Assembly (NCBI GenBank): GCA_964020085.1
Contig: OZ026599.1
Span: 35,138,183-35,202,182 of the forward strand
Reading direction: 5' to 3'
Origin: Micromussa lordhowensis
Lineage: Eukaryota; Cnidaria; Anthozoa; Scleractinia; Lobophylliidae
Length of the DNA: 64,000 nucleotides
The notes under the pieces were generated by a model. It was not told the DNA's origin, made no database searches, and saw only the letters and a program-made list of their open reading frames with translations. Below, piece after piece: positions 1-8,975 of this stretch (position 1 is the stretch's first letter; every line of letters begins with the position of its first letter). A program made the position numbers and the translations under genes.

Positions 1-23
1 TATCTAAGGAAATTCCTTAGATA
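1..23. repeat. Perfect short palindrome at window edge
   Basis: The first 23 bases read the same on both strands around a central A (arms TATCTAAGG and CCTTAGATA). It may be the inner part of a longer inverted repeat cut by the window edge. No function can be assigned. Confidence 0.5.
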
Positions 24-296
24 TGGGCTGATTCTTGTCAAATACCAAAATAGAAACTAAATATTGCGAGCAGCGAGTAAATACTTTGGTCTCATGAGTA
101 GTTATATGGGCTCGACTAGGGCCTAAAACCTCGATGTTGAGGTCTGATGGCTAAGGGTTGCGCAAGAAAAGACGTGTGAAGCGTCACGCGCACGCCCTTA
201 CTTGCTCAGGAGTCACACAACGAAGGGTCGCGCAAGTAAAGTCACGTGATGTGTCACGCATAGTTTCGCGCGCTCATTCGCTCACACTCACGAATC

Positions 297-493
297 ACAC
301 AACAACACATTTTTTTAAAGAAAATTTACATTTACTTTGTCTACTTAGCCACCTATTTACAAGTGGGAATGTGTGCTGCAATCCTATGACCAGCGTCCCT
401 TTACAAATCATACAACAACATGTTTTTCAAATAAAATTCACATTTACAAGTGGGAATGGTGCTGCAATCCTATGACCAGCATCCCTTTACAAA
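297..493. repeat. Tandem duplication of a ~90-bp unit
   Basis: Two diverged copies of one unit lie side by side, about 297-405 and 408-493. Each ends with a conserved stretch containing ACAAGTGGGAAT and TGCTGCAATCCTATGACCAG, followed by CATCCC or CGTCCC and TTTACAAA. I see no coding function; the open frame at 158-475 runs through it without recognisable protein features. Confidence 0.65.
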
Positions 494-1573
494 AGTCTTA
501 TTGTGTCTACATTAGATAAATTATAATCAGACGCCTCGGAATGCATTTGATGAGGATCGAAGTTTGCAATCGACTGTCTCATATTGTGCAGTATTTCGTC
601 TTCCGTGAGACCAAGTTCCACAATTATTAGATGACCATTGTTAGCATTAAAGATTTCTCCGTAATATTCTGCATTGTGCAGTCTCCAAAATGGACGTTGA
701 CGCCATATCATTCTAAATTTCTCTGCTACAAAACGAAAAGAGAAGAAACAAAAAAAGATGTTTTCAAACAGACCTAGAGTGGAAACGTAATTTGAAATCT
801 TATTGATTGGAGGCAGATGATGAAAATTGATAATTATGATAAGTACTGAATCGTTGCTGAGGATCGTGTTGCATGATCGTATCGTGTACATTGCTTTCAA
901 TTTCGGTGATATCACCTAACATAATTATTAATAAAAATCCTGTCGTGGCATCGCTCATTTGTCCAAAATAAGTAGACCCCCTTTGCCAAAGCGGTCTCTC
1001 CCTCCACAGGAACCACACAGCTGGGTACTCTAAAACTGTTTCTGAGAAAAATAAACACTATTATTGATAATGCTCCCATCCGTAGAACATTTGATAGCGA
1101 TCGAAATAAAAAACATAAATATCCATGTTTTCTTGTATAGTTGTCGGTTGGATTCCTAGCGATATGGTCATGACATAACCATCTATGCAGTCTCGAATTT
1201 GGCCCATCCATTCTCCATTGTCATCCCGCCAAAAAGGACGTTCACGCCAAATATGTCTTATTCTAGACATAAACTGTTCCGTAAACTCTTTTGTAGGACT
1301 CGGGGGAGGGGTTTCTTCTTGCATTATCTCCTCACTTAACAGAGAAAAGAAATCCTCACCTTCAAGATTTCCTTCATCCATTACGATCTCTCCAGTTTCT
1401 GTTAACTGAGTCCTGCAGTGAGGACAAGTTACTGAATTGTTTTGGTTGTGGCACGTACCAACCCATGTCGAAAAACAGTCATTATCGATTGGCTTGCGAC
1501 AGCATTGAAGGAGGAAAGGTTCTGTGACTTCTGACAAACAGACGATGCACTTGTTTTCTGACATTTCGGCCAT
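487..1573 (-). CDS. RING-finger protein with three tandem W-module segments
   Basis: The minus-strand frame starting at 1573 encodes a RING-like N-terminus (C-x2-C, then CC, a further C, and CPHC; the usual ring His is not evident) and an acidic/proline-rich linker. It ends at 1061 with a module containing WRERPFW, then a G-x-I pattern and a short LG strand. Two further copies follow, each in its own frame: 1018-800 (WRERPLW) and 711-487 (WRQRPFW). Each is preceded by a strong polypyrimidine tract plus AG (before about 1040 and 725), so they look like separate 3' exons or decayed repeats. Each copy ends in its own stop. RING proteins are usually ubiquitin ligases; this one is probably of viral-element origin like the RING genes at 12.4 and 25.3 kb. 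The W module is unknown to me. Confidence 0.6.
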
Positions 1574-1625
1574 TGCTTTTCTTGAAATGAGTTTATATAA
1601 TATATACATTTTGAACGTAAGTTCT
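1574..1625 (-). promoter_or_regulatory. TATA-rich promoter of the minus-strand RING gene
   Basis: Upstream of the RING start on the minus strand is a TATA-rich run (TATATATTATATAAA) about 20-40 bases before the ATG. The same block is repeated about 490 bp upstream. Confidence 0.5.
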
Positions 1626-2039
1626 TTTTAGATCCTAACTGAGTTTGTAAAGTTTCCTGTAGTTATCTGGAAAAGTTTTATTTACTAACTTCGACTATAG
1701 TGAACAATAGCGTTCAATTGGATGTAAGTGGTCTCCACTTACTTCTGAAGAAGACCTACAATAACATTTAATTCGACGGTCCAGGTATTCGACTAGTGAA
1801 TGATAGCATTCAATTGAAGTTGTGTAAGTGGAGACAACGGTCTCCACTTACTAGCCTTCTCAAGGTTTACCGCGGCTTTGTCATTAAAATCCACAGTAAC
1901 ATTAAACTCAATGCTCCACTATGTTTTTTGAAACGTGTTGTGTTTTGATTAAGCAATGTTCCCAACAAAAGATAGAACATGTGAATGGGTAATAATATAA
2001 TTACAACAACCTGATAAAAAAGTGTCTTTTTTCCAACTG

Positions 2040-2240
2040 ACTTCTATGTTTTCTGAGACTTTAACCATTGCTTTTCTTGAAATTAGTATATATAATATAT
2101 ATATTTTTTGAACGTAAGTTCTTTTTAGATCCTAAGTTTTGTAAAGTTTTCTGTAGTTATCTGGAAAAGTTTCATTTACCAACGTTGACTAGTGAACAAT
2201 AGCGTTCAATTGAAGTTGTGTAAGTGGAGACAATGATCTC
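2040..2240 (-). repeat. Duplicated promoter and 5' end of the RING gene
   Basis: This stretch repeats about 1561-1740: the same CATTGCTTTTCTTGAAAT block, TATA-rich run, GAACGTAAGTTCTTTTTAGATCC and GAACAATAGCGTTCAATTG. On the minus strand it preserves an ATG and a few codons resembling the RING start before degenerating. It is a partial tandem duplication of the gene's 5' region. Confidence 0.65.
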
Positions 2241-2666
2241 CACTTGTCAAGAAATACCGACGCTTTGTGATAGAACCTACAACTCGATGCTCCAGGTAGC
2301 GGCGTAACGAAATTAACTCGGACTAAAAGTGTTTCTCAACAAAAAGGTAGGCCATATGGATAGACATATGGATAGTCATATTTGAAGTGCGTTGATAAAA
2401 AGTGGTTTTGCCAACATTGCGGGGAAGAAATATTAGTTTTACGAGTCTAAAAGTTGGTTTCCTCGGCATTAGGTTTTATTTCAACACGGTTTCTCATTGC
2501 ACCTTACAATAGTTAAATGTATTGTCATTTAATTGAATGAGCTGTAAGTGGAGATGCTTTTCATATTAAAATGACTGTCTTCTCTTTAAAAATAAAATTG
2601 TTCTGATAACGACTTATTTTACGCGGGTACAAGTTCAACTTGGAGAATCATTCAGCTAGCACGAAA

Positions 2667-2819
2667 ATGAATAGGAAGGAATCTAAGAAGAAATGGCGGC
2701 AGGCTAATGCGGAAAGACTACACATTTATGGGCGAAATTATCGCGCAACACACAGAGAAAAAGGCAGAAAGTACATGCAAAAGTACAGATCAAGGAAGAA
2801 AAAAATGATGGTCGGTTAA
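2667..2819 (+). CDS. Small highly basic helical protein (50 aa)
   Basis: An ATG-started 50-residue frame is rich in Lys/Arg with aromatic spacing (KKKWRQAN, YGRNYRATHREKGRKY, KYRSRKKK). The pattern resembles short basic helical tails of DNA-binding or homing-type proteins and also the basic start of the 38.6-kb gene in this window (RWRENHQ, YRAQRKREHEK). It lies 195 bp upstream of an acidic frame on the same strand, and the two might be exons of one gene. A nucleic-acid-binding role is inference only. Confidence 0.4.
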   Translation: MNRKESKKKWRQANAERLHIYGRNYRATHREKGRKYMQKYRSRKKKMMVG

Positions 2820-3014
2820 GGAGACATTATACAGCAAGCCATAGCTATTAAATTTTATCTAGTTCTAGCAACTTTTAAATTTTTGTAGTTTTTAAATTTT
2901 TGTAGTTTTTAGTTAGGGAAATTGTTTTTATACAGGGTTAACCTCACGATTTCCCTTTTCAGGATGTTTTTATATTTGTGTTGTAATTGCACCTCCTGAA
3001 TAAAATGTTATGTT

Positions 3015-3362
3015 ATGGAAGCATTTCAGACTTTCGACCCGCTAGACGACTTTGTCATTAATCACAGCGAGCGCCCGTCTAAGCAGTCAAACGTAATAGA
3101 CGCCACTGATTTCGGTTTTAGCCAGGGAATGTCTGTTTCGTTACCGGATGCAACCATACCTCAAACTTTAGTACAGGAGCTTGTCTCATCAACGAGCCAG
3201 ATACCCGAAACTTTTGACTGGGTCGAGGACATAATTGACAATTCTTGTAATCAAAGTGTACCTACATCGGAGATAAAAAGTTGTCCAGGTATGGAAAGCA
3301 ACATTGCTGATATGAAAGCTGAACTCGCGCTTTTAGAAGACAACAATTTCTTTTTAGACTGA
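3015..3362 (+). CDS. Acidic hypothetical protein (115 aa)
   Basis: ATG at 3015, just after a possible AATAAA signal; 115 residues with frequent Asp/Glu/Ser and short hydrophobic clusters (FDWVEDIID, ELALLEDNNFFLD at the C-terminus). Such composition is common in transcription activation domains. No motif is recognised. It follows the basic 50-aa frame on the same strand, suggesting a basic-plus-acidic pair. The following 3363-4440 stretch has no gene I can support. Confidence 0.4.
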   Translation: MEAFQTFDPLDDFVINHSERPSKQSNVIDATDFGFSQGMSVSLPDATIPQTLVQELVSSTSQIPETFDWVEDIIDNSCNQSVPTSEIKSCPGMESNIADMKAELALLEDNNFFLD

Positions 3363-4478
3363 TTCAGTTTTGCAACCATTAGTTTGTGTTCTGTAAACCT
3401 GGGTTATGACAAAAACACTTGCGACAGATGCTTTTGAAAAGTAAACGGAGATGCTCGTTTCTTACACGTTTCTTACAAATTGTAGAATAAACAACAATTC
3501 ACAGTTCAAACCTTGTCTTCGCTTTTAGCACAATATTTATTTTAACCCGAGAATGCTCAATGTTGAATGCTAAACGTTTAATGTCTTGTACATAAATCAT
3601 TACTGGTTGTGTGATGTTTTGGACATTTTTTTTCTAAATTTAGTCTTTTTCTTAAACTCTTGGCTTCTAATTGTTTATTTTTATGTAATATGAGTCTATT
3701 CTGACAATTTACTCGACTAAAGTGGTCACGTGATTGACCGAGCCTTAAATTGAAAGAAATACGATCATTTAAGTTACAAGATGTAAACGTACTAGCAGAG
3801 GCTCGTGTTTTCATTTAAAACCTTACCTTTACATGGTTATATGTCGTTCTAAATGGGAATTCTGAAAACGTTTTATTCTATTGTCATTATTTCCAATTTC
3901 TTCCTAGTCCCAGTCCCTCTCTAATGGATATACGTTGTAATTGAAACAAAATAAATAAATTTCTCAAGCCCTGTAAACTTGGCGGTTACAGCCATTGGCA
4001 TAAAACAAAAAAATAAACAAGGATTACAACTGCAAACTATTGTAAATTTGGTTCCAAATTTATATAAGCAATTGAGCGTGGCAGGTCACGTGACCAAAGA
4101 GCAAAGTTCTTGAAACCGAAAATAAAAAGGTTCTTTGAAACAAGTTTATTAGTGATAGCTTATTAGTGATAGCTTAAATGTGTTAAAAATAAATGTGTTA
4201 AAATATAGCGAGACCCTATCCTTAATTCAGTTAAGTTCTTGGCCTGCATGGTTTTCTGAAAAAGTCTAGAGGTAAGAGGTACTCCCCTTTCCAAATCATA
4301 GTGGGACGAATGTCCCATCTCTCAAGACTGTCTTCCCTATTTGTTGTGGAAAAATTTTGCACAAGAGATGTTTGCGACAGGAGTTTCAAAGCAAAACAAA
4401 GCAAAGCATCAAAACACAGACCGATATTTCCTTTATCAACTTTTATTGAATAACACAAACTCCAAAGGGAGAAATTGA

Positions 4479-4815
4479 TTACAATTTTAACTTTTTCTTG
4501 GCCTGCATGATTCTTTTCACAATCTTTTCTGTTACCGTCTTGTTCCCGGGTAACTTTTTGATGGCATTGATCATCTTGGTATCCGCTCTCCACTTGTCTC
4601 TCAGATTCTTGGCTTTGGAATAATCGATATCGTGCTGCTTGGCAATCTTATCCAGTCGATTGATACCCGGATCACCTCGTTTGAGTCTCTTCGTCAACTT
4701 TGTACCCGGACCCATAAATTGGTACCCAGGCCAGTGAAATTTAATCCCCATCTTGCCCAACCATTTTTGAATGTCCAAACCACGCCCTCATTGACGGTAC
4801 GTGCGCGAACGGGTC
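4479..4815 (-). pseudogene. Phospholipase A2-like protein of element A
   Basis: Short basic protein with the parvovirus-VP1-type PLA2 signature: a YQFMGPGTKL calcium-loop-like segment and, 20-odd residues on, the catalytic-type KQHDIDY (H-D-x-x-Y). In non-enveloped viruses such a domain helps the particle cross endosomal membranes; that role here is inference from the family. The frame is open from about 4778, but a TGA sits just upstream, where the C copy has Arg in RRQRGKGLD, so the N-terminus is cut off. It is the last gene before the poly(A) signal, as in C. Confidence 0.7.
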
Positions 4816-5430
4816 TTAGGTCGTGTCATAATCGTGTTGTAGATTTCTTCTCAGTTTCTTTCCTCTTGCCCAGTCTTCCCACCCACTGGCAGGTTTTAAC
4901 CATTCGGCCTCGTTTTTACGTCTGCGCTTGTCTTTACGTTTGTCTTTACCCAGGAGAATGTCAGCTTTTCTTAGGAGCGTTCCCAGTTCCGAGTCAGGTG
5001 GAATGGGTGTTTTAGCTGCGGGTGACTTCTTTTTAACACCTGACGTAGACGGTGTAGCTTCTTCTTTGATCTTCGGTGTCTTCGTACCTCGAGAAGAATG
5101 CTTAATCAATTGTTTAAACATGGTCTCCATCGGACCCTTCACCAAATCTCCTTCTTCCTCATCGTCCTCTTCGCCGATATCAGCACCATTGCTCGACAAA
5201 GGACCAATATGTCTGATACGTTTGGTTAAACGACCTCTCTGACGAGCTAAAGGTTTAATTTTCTTGATGGCAATCGAATCTGGAATCGATTTATCGCGAA
5301 GTATCACGTGACTTTCTGCTGCCAATCGTCCCGCTTTGTTTAACAAGGCATTGTCGGTGATTTCTCCTTTGTAATACTGAACCAGTTGGTCAAACTCTTT
5401 TGTGGGCACCATCATAACCTCTTTTGTCAT
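4816..5430 (-). CDS. Late protein, acidic middle and basic tail
   Basis: Start chosen at MTKEVMMVP because the C homologue starts MNEVVMVP. It has a conserved N-terminal block (YYKGEITDNALLNKAGRLAAE, then RDKSIPDS and RQRGRLTKRIR), an acidic run of Asp/Glu, a Lys/Pro/Ser-rich low-complexity middle and a very basic C-terminus containing GWEDWARGKK. It is homologous to 36965-37651 in element C and sits between the coiled-coil/zinc gene and the PLA2 gene in both. Position and basic tail suggest a virion-internal or minor capsid protein; no known domain is recognised. The start overlaps the preceding gene by about 40 bases. Confidence 0.65.
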   Translation of the reverse strand: MTKEVMMVPTKEFDQLVQYYKGEITDNALLNKAGRLAAESHVILRDKSIPDSIAIKKIKPLARQRGRLTKRIRHIGPLSSNGADIGEEDDEEEGDLVKGPMETMFKQLIKHSSRGTKTPKIKEEATPSTSGVKKKSPAAKTPIPPDSELGTLLRKADILLGKDKRKDKRRRKNEAEWLKPASGWEDWARGKKLRRNLQHDYDTT

Positions 5431-5881
5431 CCTCGAAATGTTGTTGGAGTAACGTCTCGTAGCAGTCTTGCCAGTAACAGAGTTCACTCTCTTTCTTCTT
5501 GAGTTTAAGCCTCAAACTGGCTGCTGTGTCTTTATCTCGACTGCAATTTGTACACGCAGTAATAGTGTCTCCGGGTGGTGTGGTGTCTTTGATAATCTGA
5601 CACCTTTCGCAAAGGTCCCCATACTTTAAAGCCATGTGTTCTTGGTATAAGCTATGGTATTTATGACTCCAGTATTGCACATTGTCTTTGAGTTCTTCCA
5701 CTCTTTCGTTGGCTTGTTGCAATAGCTCAACGAGTCTAGACAGGTTGGATTTAATCTTGCCCGCATGAAAATCTTCTTCTTTACTGTATAACGGTTTCCG
5801 TTTTCCTTTATGCTCCAGTACTACGTCCACTCCTTCCAGGGGATACCCCTTTTCATCACGTCCTTTCATCGAACACAACAT
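5390..5881 (-). CDS. Coiled-coil plus zinc-ribbon-like late protein
   Basis: 163-residue frame. After a short N-terminus come a coiled coil (LSRLVELLQQANERVEELKD), an aromatic block (YWSHKYHSLYQEHMALKYGD), then two Cys pairs, CERC and CTNC, about 20 residues apart, forming a likely zinc site, and a second heptad-like block ending YWQDCYETLL. The C homologue (36582-36972) has the same layout, including DLCSDC and CHHC, but is frame-broken. It is a structural or regulatory late protein of unknown function. It overlaps both neighbours, typical of this compact cassette. Confidence 0.65.
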   Translation of the reverse strand: MLCSMKGRDEKGYPLEGVDVVLEHKGKRKPLYSKEEDFHAGKIKSNLSRLVELLQQANERVEELKDNVQYWSHKYHSLYQEHMALKYGDLCERCQIIKDTTPPGDTITACTNCSRDKDTAASLRLKLKKKESELCYWQDCYETLLQQHFEDDKRGYDGAHKRV

Positions 5882-6186
5882 GCTTTGAAACAGTCTTGCA
5901 ATCCGTTCCAGAATCCGCTACCTTTTTGTTCTTGGAGATGTTCTCTTCGCCTCTTGACCGAGTTTCTACGTTTCCCCACCTCGCGCAGTGTTGTCTTATA
6001 GCGTTGCAGTTTAGCCATGGTGATCGGGTGGACGGGAATTCTGTTTCGTAGTAGGTTGAGAACCATTTCGCTCACGGCATTGATTTGATCTGCATTAGCA
6101 TGTTCTAACATCTCCTGTCTCCTGTTTCGATTGGCCTCTTTTAGAATGGCCTCCAAGAAAGGGCGTTGTCTGCGTAACCGAATCAT
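5866..6186 (-). CDS. Conserved helical late protein
   Basis: Start taken at the second ATG (6186), which overlaps the TGA of the upstream frame (ATGA). The ~106 residues have the pattern PFLEAILKEANRNRRQEML, then DQINAVSEMVLNLL, PVHPITMAKLQRYK, a basic stretch, and a C-terminal GFWNGLQDCFKACC. This family recurs in Polintons of aquatic invertebrates as a small late protein and matches 36289-36606 in element C. Function unknown; the all-helical basic sequence suggests DNA packing or scaffold contact. Confidence 0.7.
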   Translation of the reverse strand: MIRLRRQRPFLEAILKEANRNRRQEMLEHANADQINAVSEMVLNLLRNRIPVHPITMAKLQRYKTTLREVGKRRNSVKRRREHLQEQKGSGFWNGLQDCFKACCVR

Positions 6187-6415
6187 ACTTCCCACGGTGC
6201 AGGACGTCTGTTGTAACTGCCTGTGACACCCTTTGCACCCATTCTCTTATACCTCTTGTCCTTTCCGAGCCTGTACCCGATCTTTGCCGCGTTCTTGAGA
6301 ACAGTCAACAGTGCATCGCCACGTTGTCTCTTATCATGCTTACGTTGAGTTCGTGCACCACCTCGCTGTCTACGTCTTTTCTTGGTCTTTGGTTTATTTT
6401 TCGTTTTCGCGAAGC
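6183..6415 (-). CDS. Small basic core-like protein without a clear start
   Basis: An open minus-strand frame not beginning with ATG runs through the tail of the neighbouring basic gene and ends with a TGA that overlaps the next ATG at 6186. It is rich in Arg/Lys with QRGGA and GAKG motifs and ends in RRPAPWEV. The GG-A motif resembles adenain-type cleavage sites seen in viral core proteins. By position it may correspond to 35592-35810 in element C. A frameshift probably fused or separated its start from 6589-6305. Confidence 0.45.
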
Positions 6416-6589
6416 AGCTTGCAAACCCTTTTTCACACCGTAACCCGCTGCACCAGAGATTCCACCTAGCACCGCTGCCTTCCCAGCTGCGACTAAAGCT
6501 GGAATGAGAGCTGCCAATGGAAACAACCCCCCTTTTTGTGTCTTCCTACATCTCCTTGGTTTTCTACGAATTGTTCGCTTGCTCTTCAT
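6305..6589 (-). CDS. Adenovirus-pX/mu-like small basic protein
   Basis: Starts MKSKRTIRRKPRRCRKTQ, then KGG and a hydrophobic, alanine/glycine-rich segment (LFPLAALIPALVAAGKAA, GGISGAAGYG). It matches 35346-35585 in element C closely in layout. Adenoviruses and Polintons encode such core-condensing, protease-processed proteins; K-G-G before the hydrophobic segment fits a cleavage site. The last ~35 residues are probably out of frame relative to the ancestral gene, since the alternative frame is the coding-like one there. Confidence 0.6.
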   Translation of the reverse strand: MKSKRTIRRKPRRCRKTQKGGLFPLAALIPALVAAGKAAVLGGISGAAGYGVKKGLQAASRKRKINQRPRKDVDSEVVHELNVSMIRDNVAMHC

Positions 6590-6604
6590 GGCACATAATA
6601 CCAC

Positions 6605-7101
6605 TCATACGAAAGTGCTCCCGCTTTTATCGACGTGATCATAGTGAAATCGTTGTTCGTATTCTTGAACGCATTTGTCAGACACCAGGGGTGTAACGTC
6701 AGTGATTGTGTCATCCAAGGTTTGCATCTTGATCAAAAATCCTTCAAACTCCTCCATCGGAAGCCCTCGCACATAGGTTCTCAATTCGATCAATGTCTTG
6801 TCATAAGTGGTGTAGGCAAAGCGACACATGTCGATTTGAATGAAAACTTTTTGAAATCGTTCCAGTTCCAGCGGCGGTTAAACAGGAAACCAGGAGACTG
6901 TTTTCCAAGACAGATCCTACGACGATGCCTGCTGCTACGATGATCAAAGCTAAAGCGTTTAAACAACCATGGCACCACTTAAAGCGGTAAAACATCTGGC
7001 GATGACACCACCACTAAACGGTGGTAAAAGGCAAACAATCCATCCAATCGGTACAGCAAATCTTTGTTTAACAGTTGAGCGCTTTTCTTGGATCCGCTCA
7101 T
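6605..7101 (-). pseudogene. Membrane protein of element A, frame-broken
   Basis: Frames at 7176-6979, 6995-6801 and 6829-6605 together align with the intact 35812-36246 gene in C. Shared features are a Leu/Asp-Gly-Leu start followed by a Tyr-His pair, a hydrophobic membrane segment with IVVGSV, and a C-terminal block beginning RFAYTTYDKTLIELR with MQTLDD. At least two frame changes are needed, so this copy is broken. It lies directly after the ATPase here, whereas in C two small basic genes intervene. Confidence 0.6.
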
Positions 7102-7139
7102 TAGAGATACGGTAGTGATTGAATCTTGGGAAAAGCTCA

Positions 7140-7784
7140 TCATGGTATCTCGATGAATTTGTGACATCGCATACATCCTTCATCCTTTAAAAGGTGGCTG
7201 AGAATCCTTTGATCGTCTGAACTGCCAGGATGTAAATCCAAGACCATGTATCCAAACGGACGTTCTGTCAAACGTTGAAACGTGTCTTGTAAAACTTGCC
7301 ATTGAGTGGGAAACGCCTGTAGCAGTAAATTTCTCATGCCCAATTGATCTCTTGGATTCTTGAAGGCTACGATGTAGTGGGCATTTCTGGAAATACTTTT
7401 GGCAGATTTCCCCGGCGGAAACATGTCCTGGCATAAGTAAAGCACTGTGACGTTCTGATGATGAGAATGTTTAGTGAGCAGATCTAGCACCCGCTTATTG
7501 TTCCCTCCTTCGGCCATTAGATCGTCCAACACGAGGAGTCTGCCTTTAGGAAACCACATTTTCAATTGATCTGTGTCAGGAATGCCTTCATGAAACTTTA
7601 TCCCCTGTTCTTTCATGGGTTGAAACCCGTTTTGCCAAACCCTGTAGCAGTAATGTATCTGTGAGGGTGTGGTACGAAACAAATCGAGGTTGTTCAGTAA
7701 AAGGTTGGTGGTAAACACTGTCTAGCCACACCCTGAAGGACCCACCACCAACAGACTAGAAGGGGTGTGAAATCGAAAAGCCAT
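7140..7784 (-). pseudogene. FtsK/HerA-type packaging ATPase, Walker A lysine lost
   Basis: Homologous to 34676-35312 in element C and to A32-like DNA-packaging ATPases of Polintons and large DNA viruses, which pump DNA into capsids. The frame from the ATG at 7784 contains a Walker A reading GPSGCG followed by TAG where the catalytic Lys codon belongs, then Thr. Downstream are LLVLDDLMAEGG (Walker B), LYLCQDMFPP (sensor-type strand), and SRNAHYIVAFKNPRDQLG, which is strongly conserved in the family. The rest of the frame is intact to the stop at 7140. Only the P-loop is interrupted. Confidence 0.85.
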
Positions 7785-7939
7785 ACGTCCAAATGACTAA
7801 TGGTGCATGGTATGTCGTTTTTGATACCTCATGGAAAAATTGACCCTGCGGGGAATCGATCTCTCGAGTGAAGGATAATAACCATTGTACTACAAGATCA
7901 TCACGCAGAAACCATATTTTATTGTCAAACCAACAATCA

Positions 7940-8503
7940 TTACACTAAATGCCTTACACCACAACGAGAAATGTCTTGGCGATGTTTCATTTTACACACT
8001 TGATCCCATTCTAACTCTTTCTCGATCAACTTCTTTAACATGTGGCCTACTTTGTAATCGTTGTTTACATAATCATGTTTCGAGAAACGTCTCAAGAACT
8101 CGTTCATGCTTTGACCTCTCGCTCTGTCCTTTAAATAGAACAAGGCGTAATCGCCACAACTTTTACTGTAAATCGATTGCAGAGACTGTCCGTTGTAAAT
8201 GACATATTTCCATTGGCTTTTTAACCAGTCCTGCAGGGGCTCTGTTGTCTCATAAGACTCCAATGGTAGGGCGTAGCTGTCCATTACCTTGCATACATTT
8301 CCACTATGGGTCCAAAGTGCCAGCCAGTGTCATCCCCCTCTATAGTGCGGATCTGTGTTCACAATGTACCCACGAGGTTCTTTCTTGATCGGTCGACTTG
8401 GTAATCGATCGCAAGCCACCGTGCCGTAAAAGTAGGGTTTCAAGATGGCATCTGCTGTCGCCAAATGATCCAGTTGCACGTTATTCAGAGGTACTTTCTC
8501 CAT
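7940..8503 (-). pseudogene. Adenain-like cysteine protease, one in-frame stop
   Basis: Member of the adenovirus-protease/Ulp1-like family, which matures capsid and core proteins. Start at 8503 overlaps the capsid stop (TAATG). The catalytic order is visible: HW in HWLALW, Asp in MDSYALP, and Cys in SKSCGDYALFYL. A TGA lies immediately before the catalytic His segment, where element C has Lys. The remainder is open to 7940. The gene is adjacent to the capsid gene as in C. Confidence 0.8.
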
Positions 8504-8975
8504 TAGCGTTGGTAAATGTCGTACAACACGGCTTTGCTCTTGTCTATTTCCAAGAGGTTCTCAAACTCTCCGTACAGGATGACAGTGATGTTGTTACCTG
8601 GTGGTGCACCAAAGTTCAGCACAATCTGTAATTCTCCTGACTGTTTGGGATTCAGCACTGGACTGTCCAAACATCCGATGGCCACGTTGTCAAATACAAA
8701 CAGTGTGCAATTCTTGTCTTGACCCCAGTCTTCTCTTCTCACCATGTTTCCTTGATGCTTGCACAAACATCCAGTGGCTTGTAAGAACCGATAATAACCT
8801 CTCAAATCTTGGGTACTGTTGTTGTGCACTAGTTCCAGGGTCTCGTAAGGGTACTCCTCTGACCAGTTGCCTGATGTTACTCACACCAAACTTTTGAAAA
8901 CAGAATGGGTCACGTGCCACATTACCATTGAAGGCATCAAAGCTGGTGAAGGATTGGGATTTACCTATACTCATT
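8503..8975 (-). pseudogene. Major capsid protein C-terminal fragment (element A)
   Basis: Residues match the last third of the capsid gene in C: AFNGNVARDPFCFQKFG, then QDLRGYYRFLQATG, REDWGQDKNCTLFVFDN, and VILYGEFENLLEID. Polinton major capsid proteins are double jelly-roll proteins forming the icosahedral shell. The fragment begins abruptly at about 8975 and has one frame change near 8850. Everything upstream is missing, marking the breakpoint of element A. Confidence 0.8.

Larger units (their letters stand above)
4440..8975 (-). mobile_element. Element A: truncated Polinton/Maverick capsid cassette
   Basis: All recognisable genes run on the minus strand and match, one by one, the right-hand cassette of element C: major capsid tail, protease, ATPase, membrane protein, basic core proteins, coiled-coil/zinc protein and PLA2-like protein. 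The copy breaks off within the capsid gene at about 8975. After the PLA2 gene there is a minus-strand AATAAA (4442-4447), but no convincing terminal repeat. Divergence from C is large, so A is a separate lineage member rather than a recent duplicate. Several genes carry stops or frameshifts. Confidence 0.85.

Noticed and set aside
158..475. Plus-strand 105-aa frame at the window start
   Set aside because: It runs across a tandem repeat and shows no protein-like composition or motif.
4632..5242. Plus-strand frames opposite the element-A late genes
   Set aside because: They are antisense shadows of the conserved minus-strand genes.
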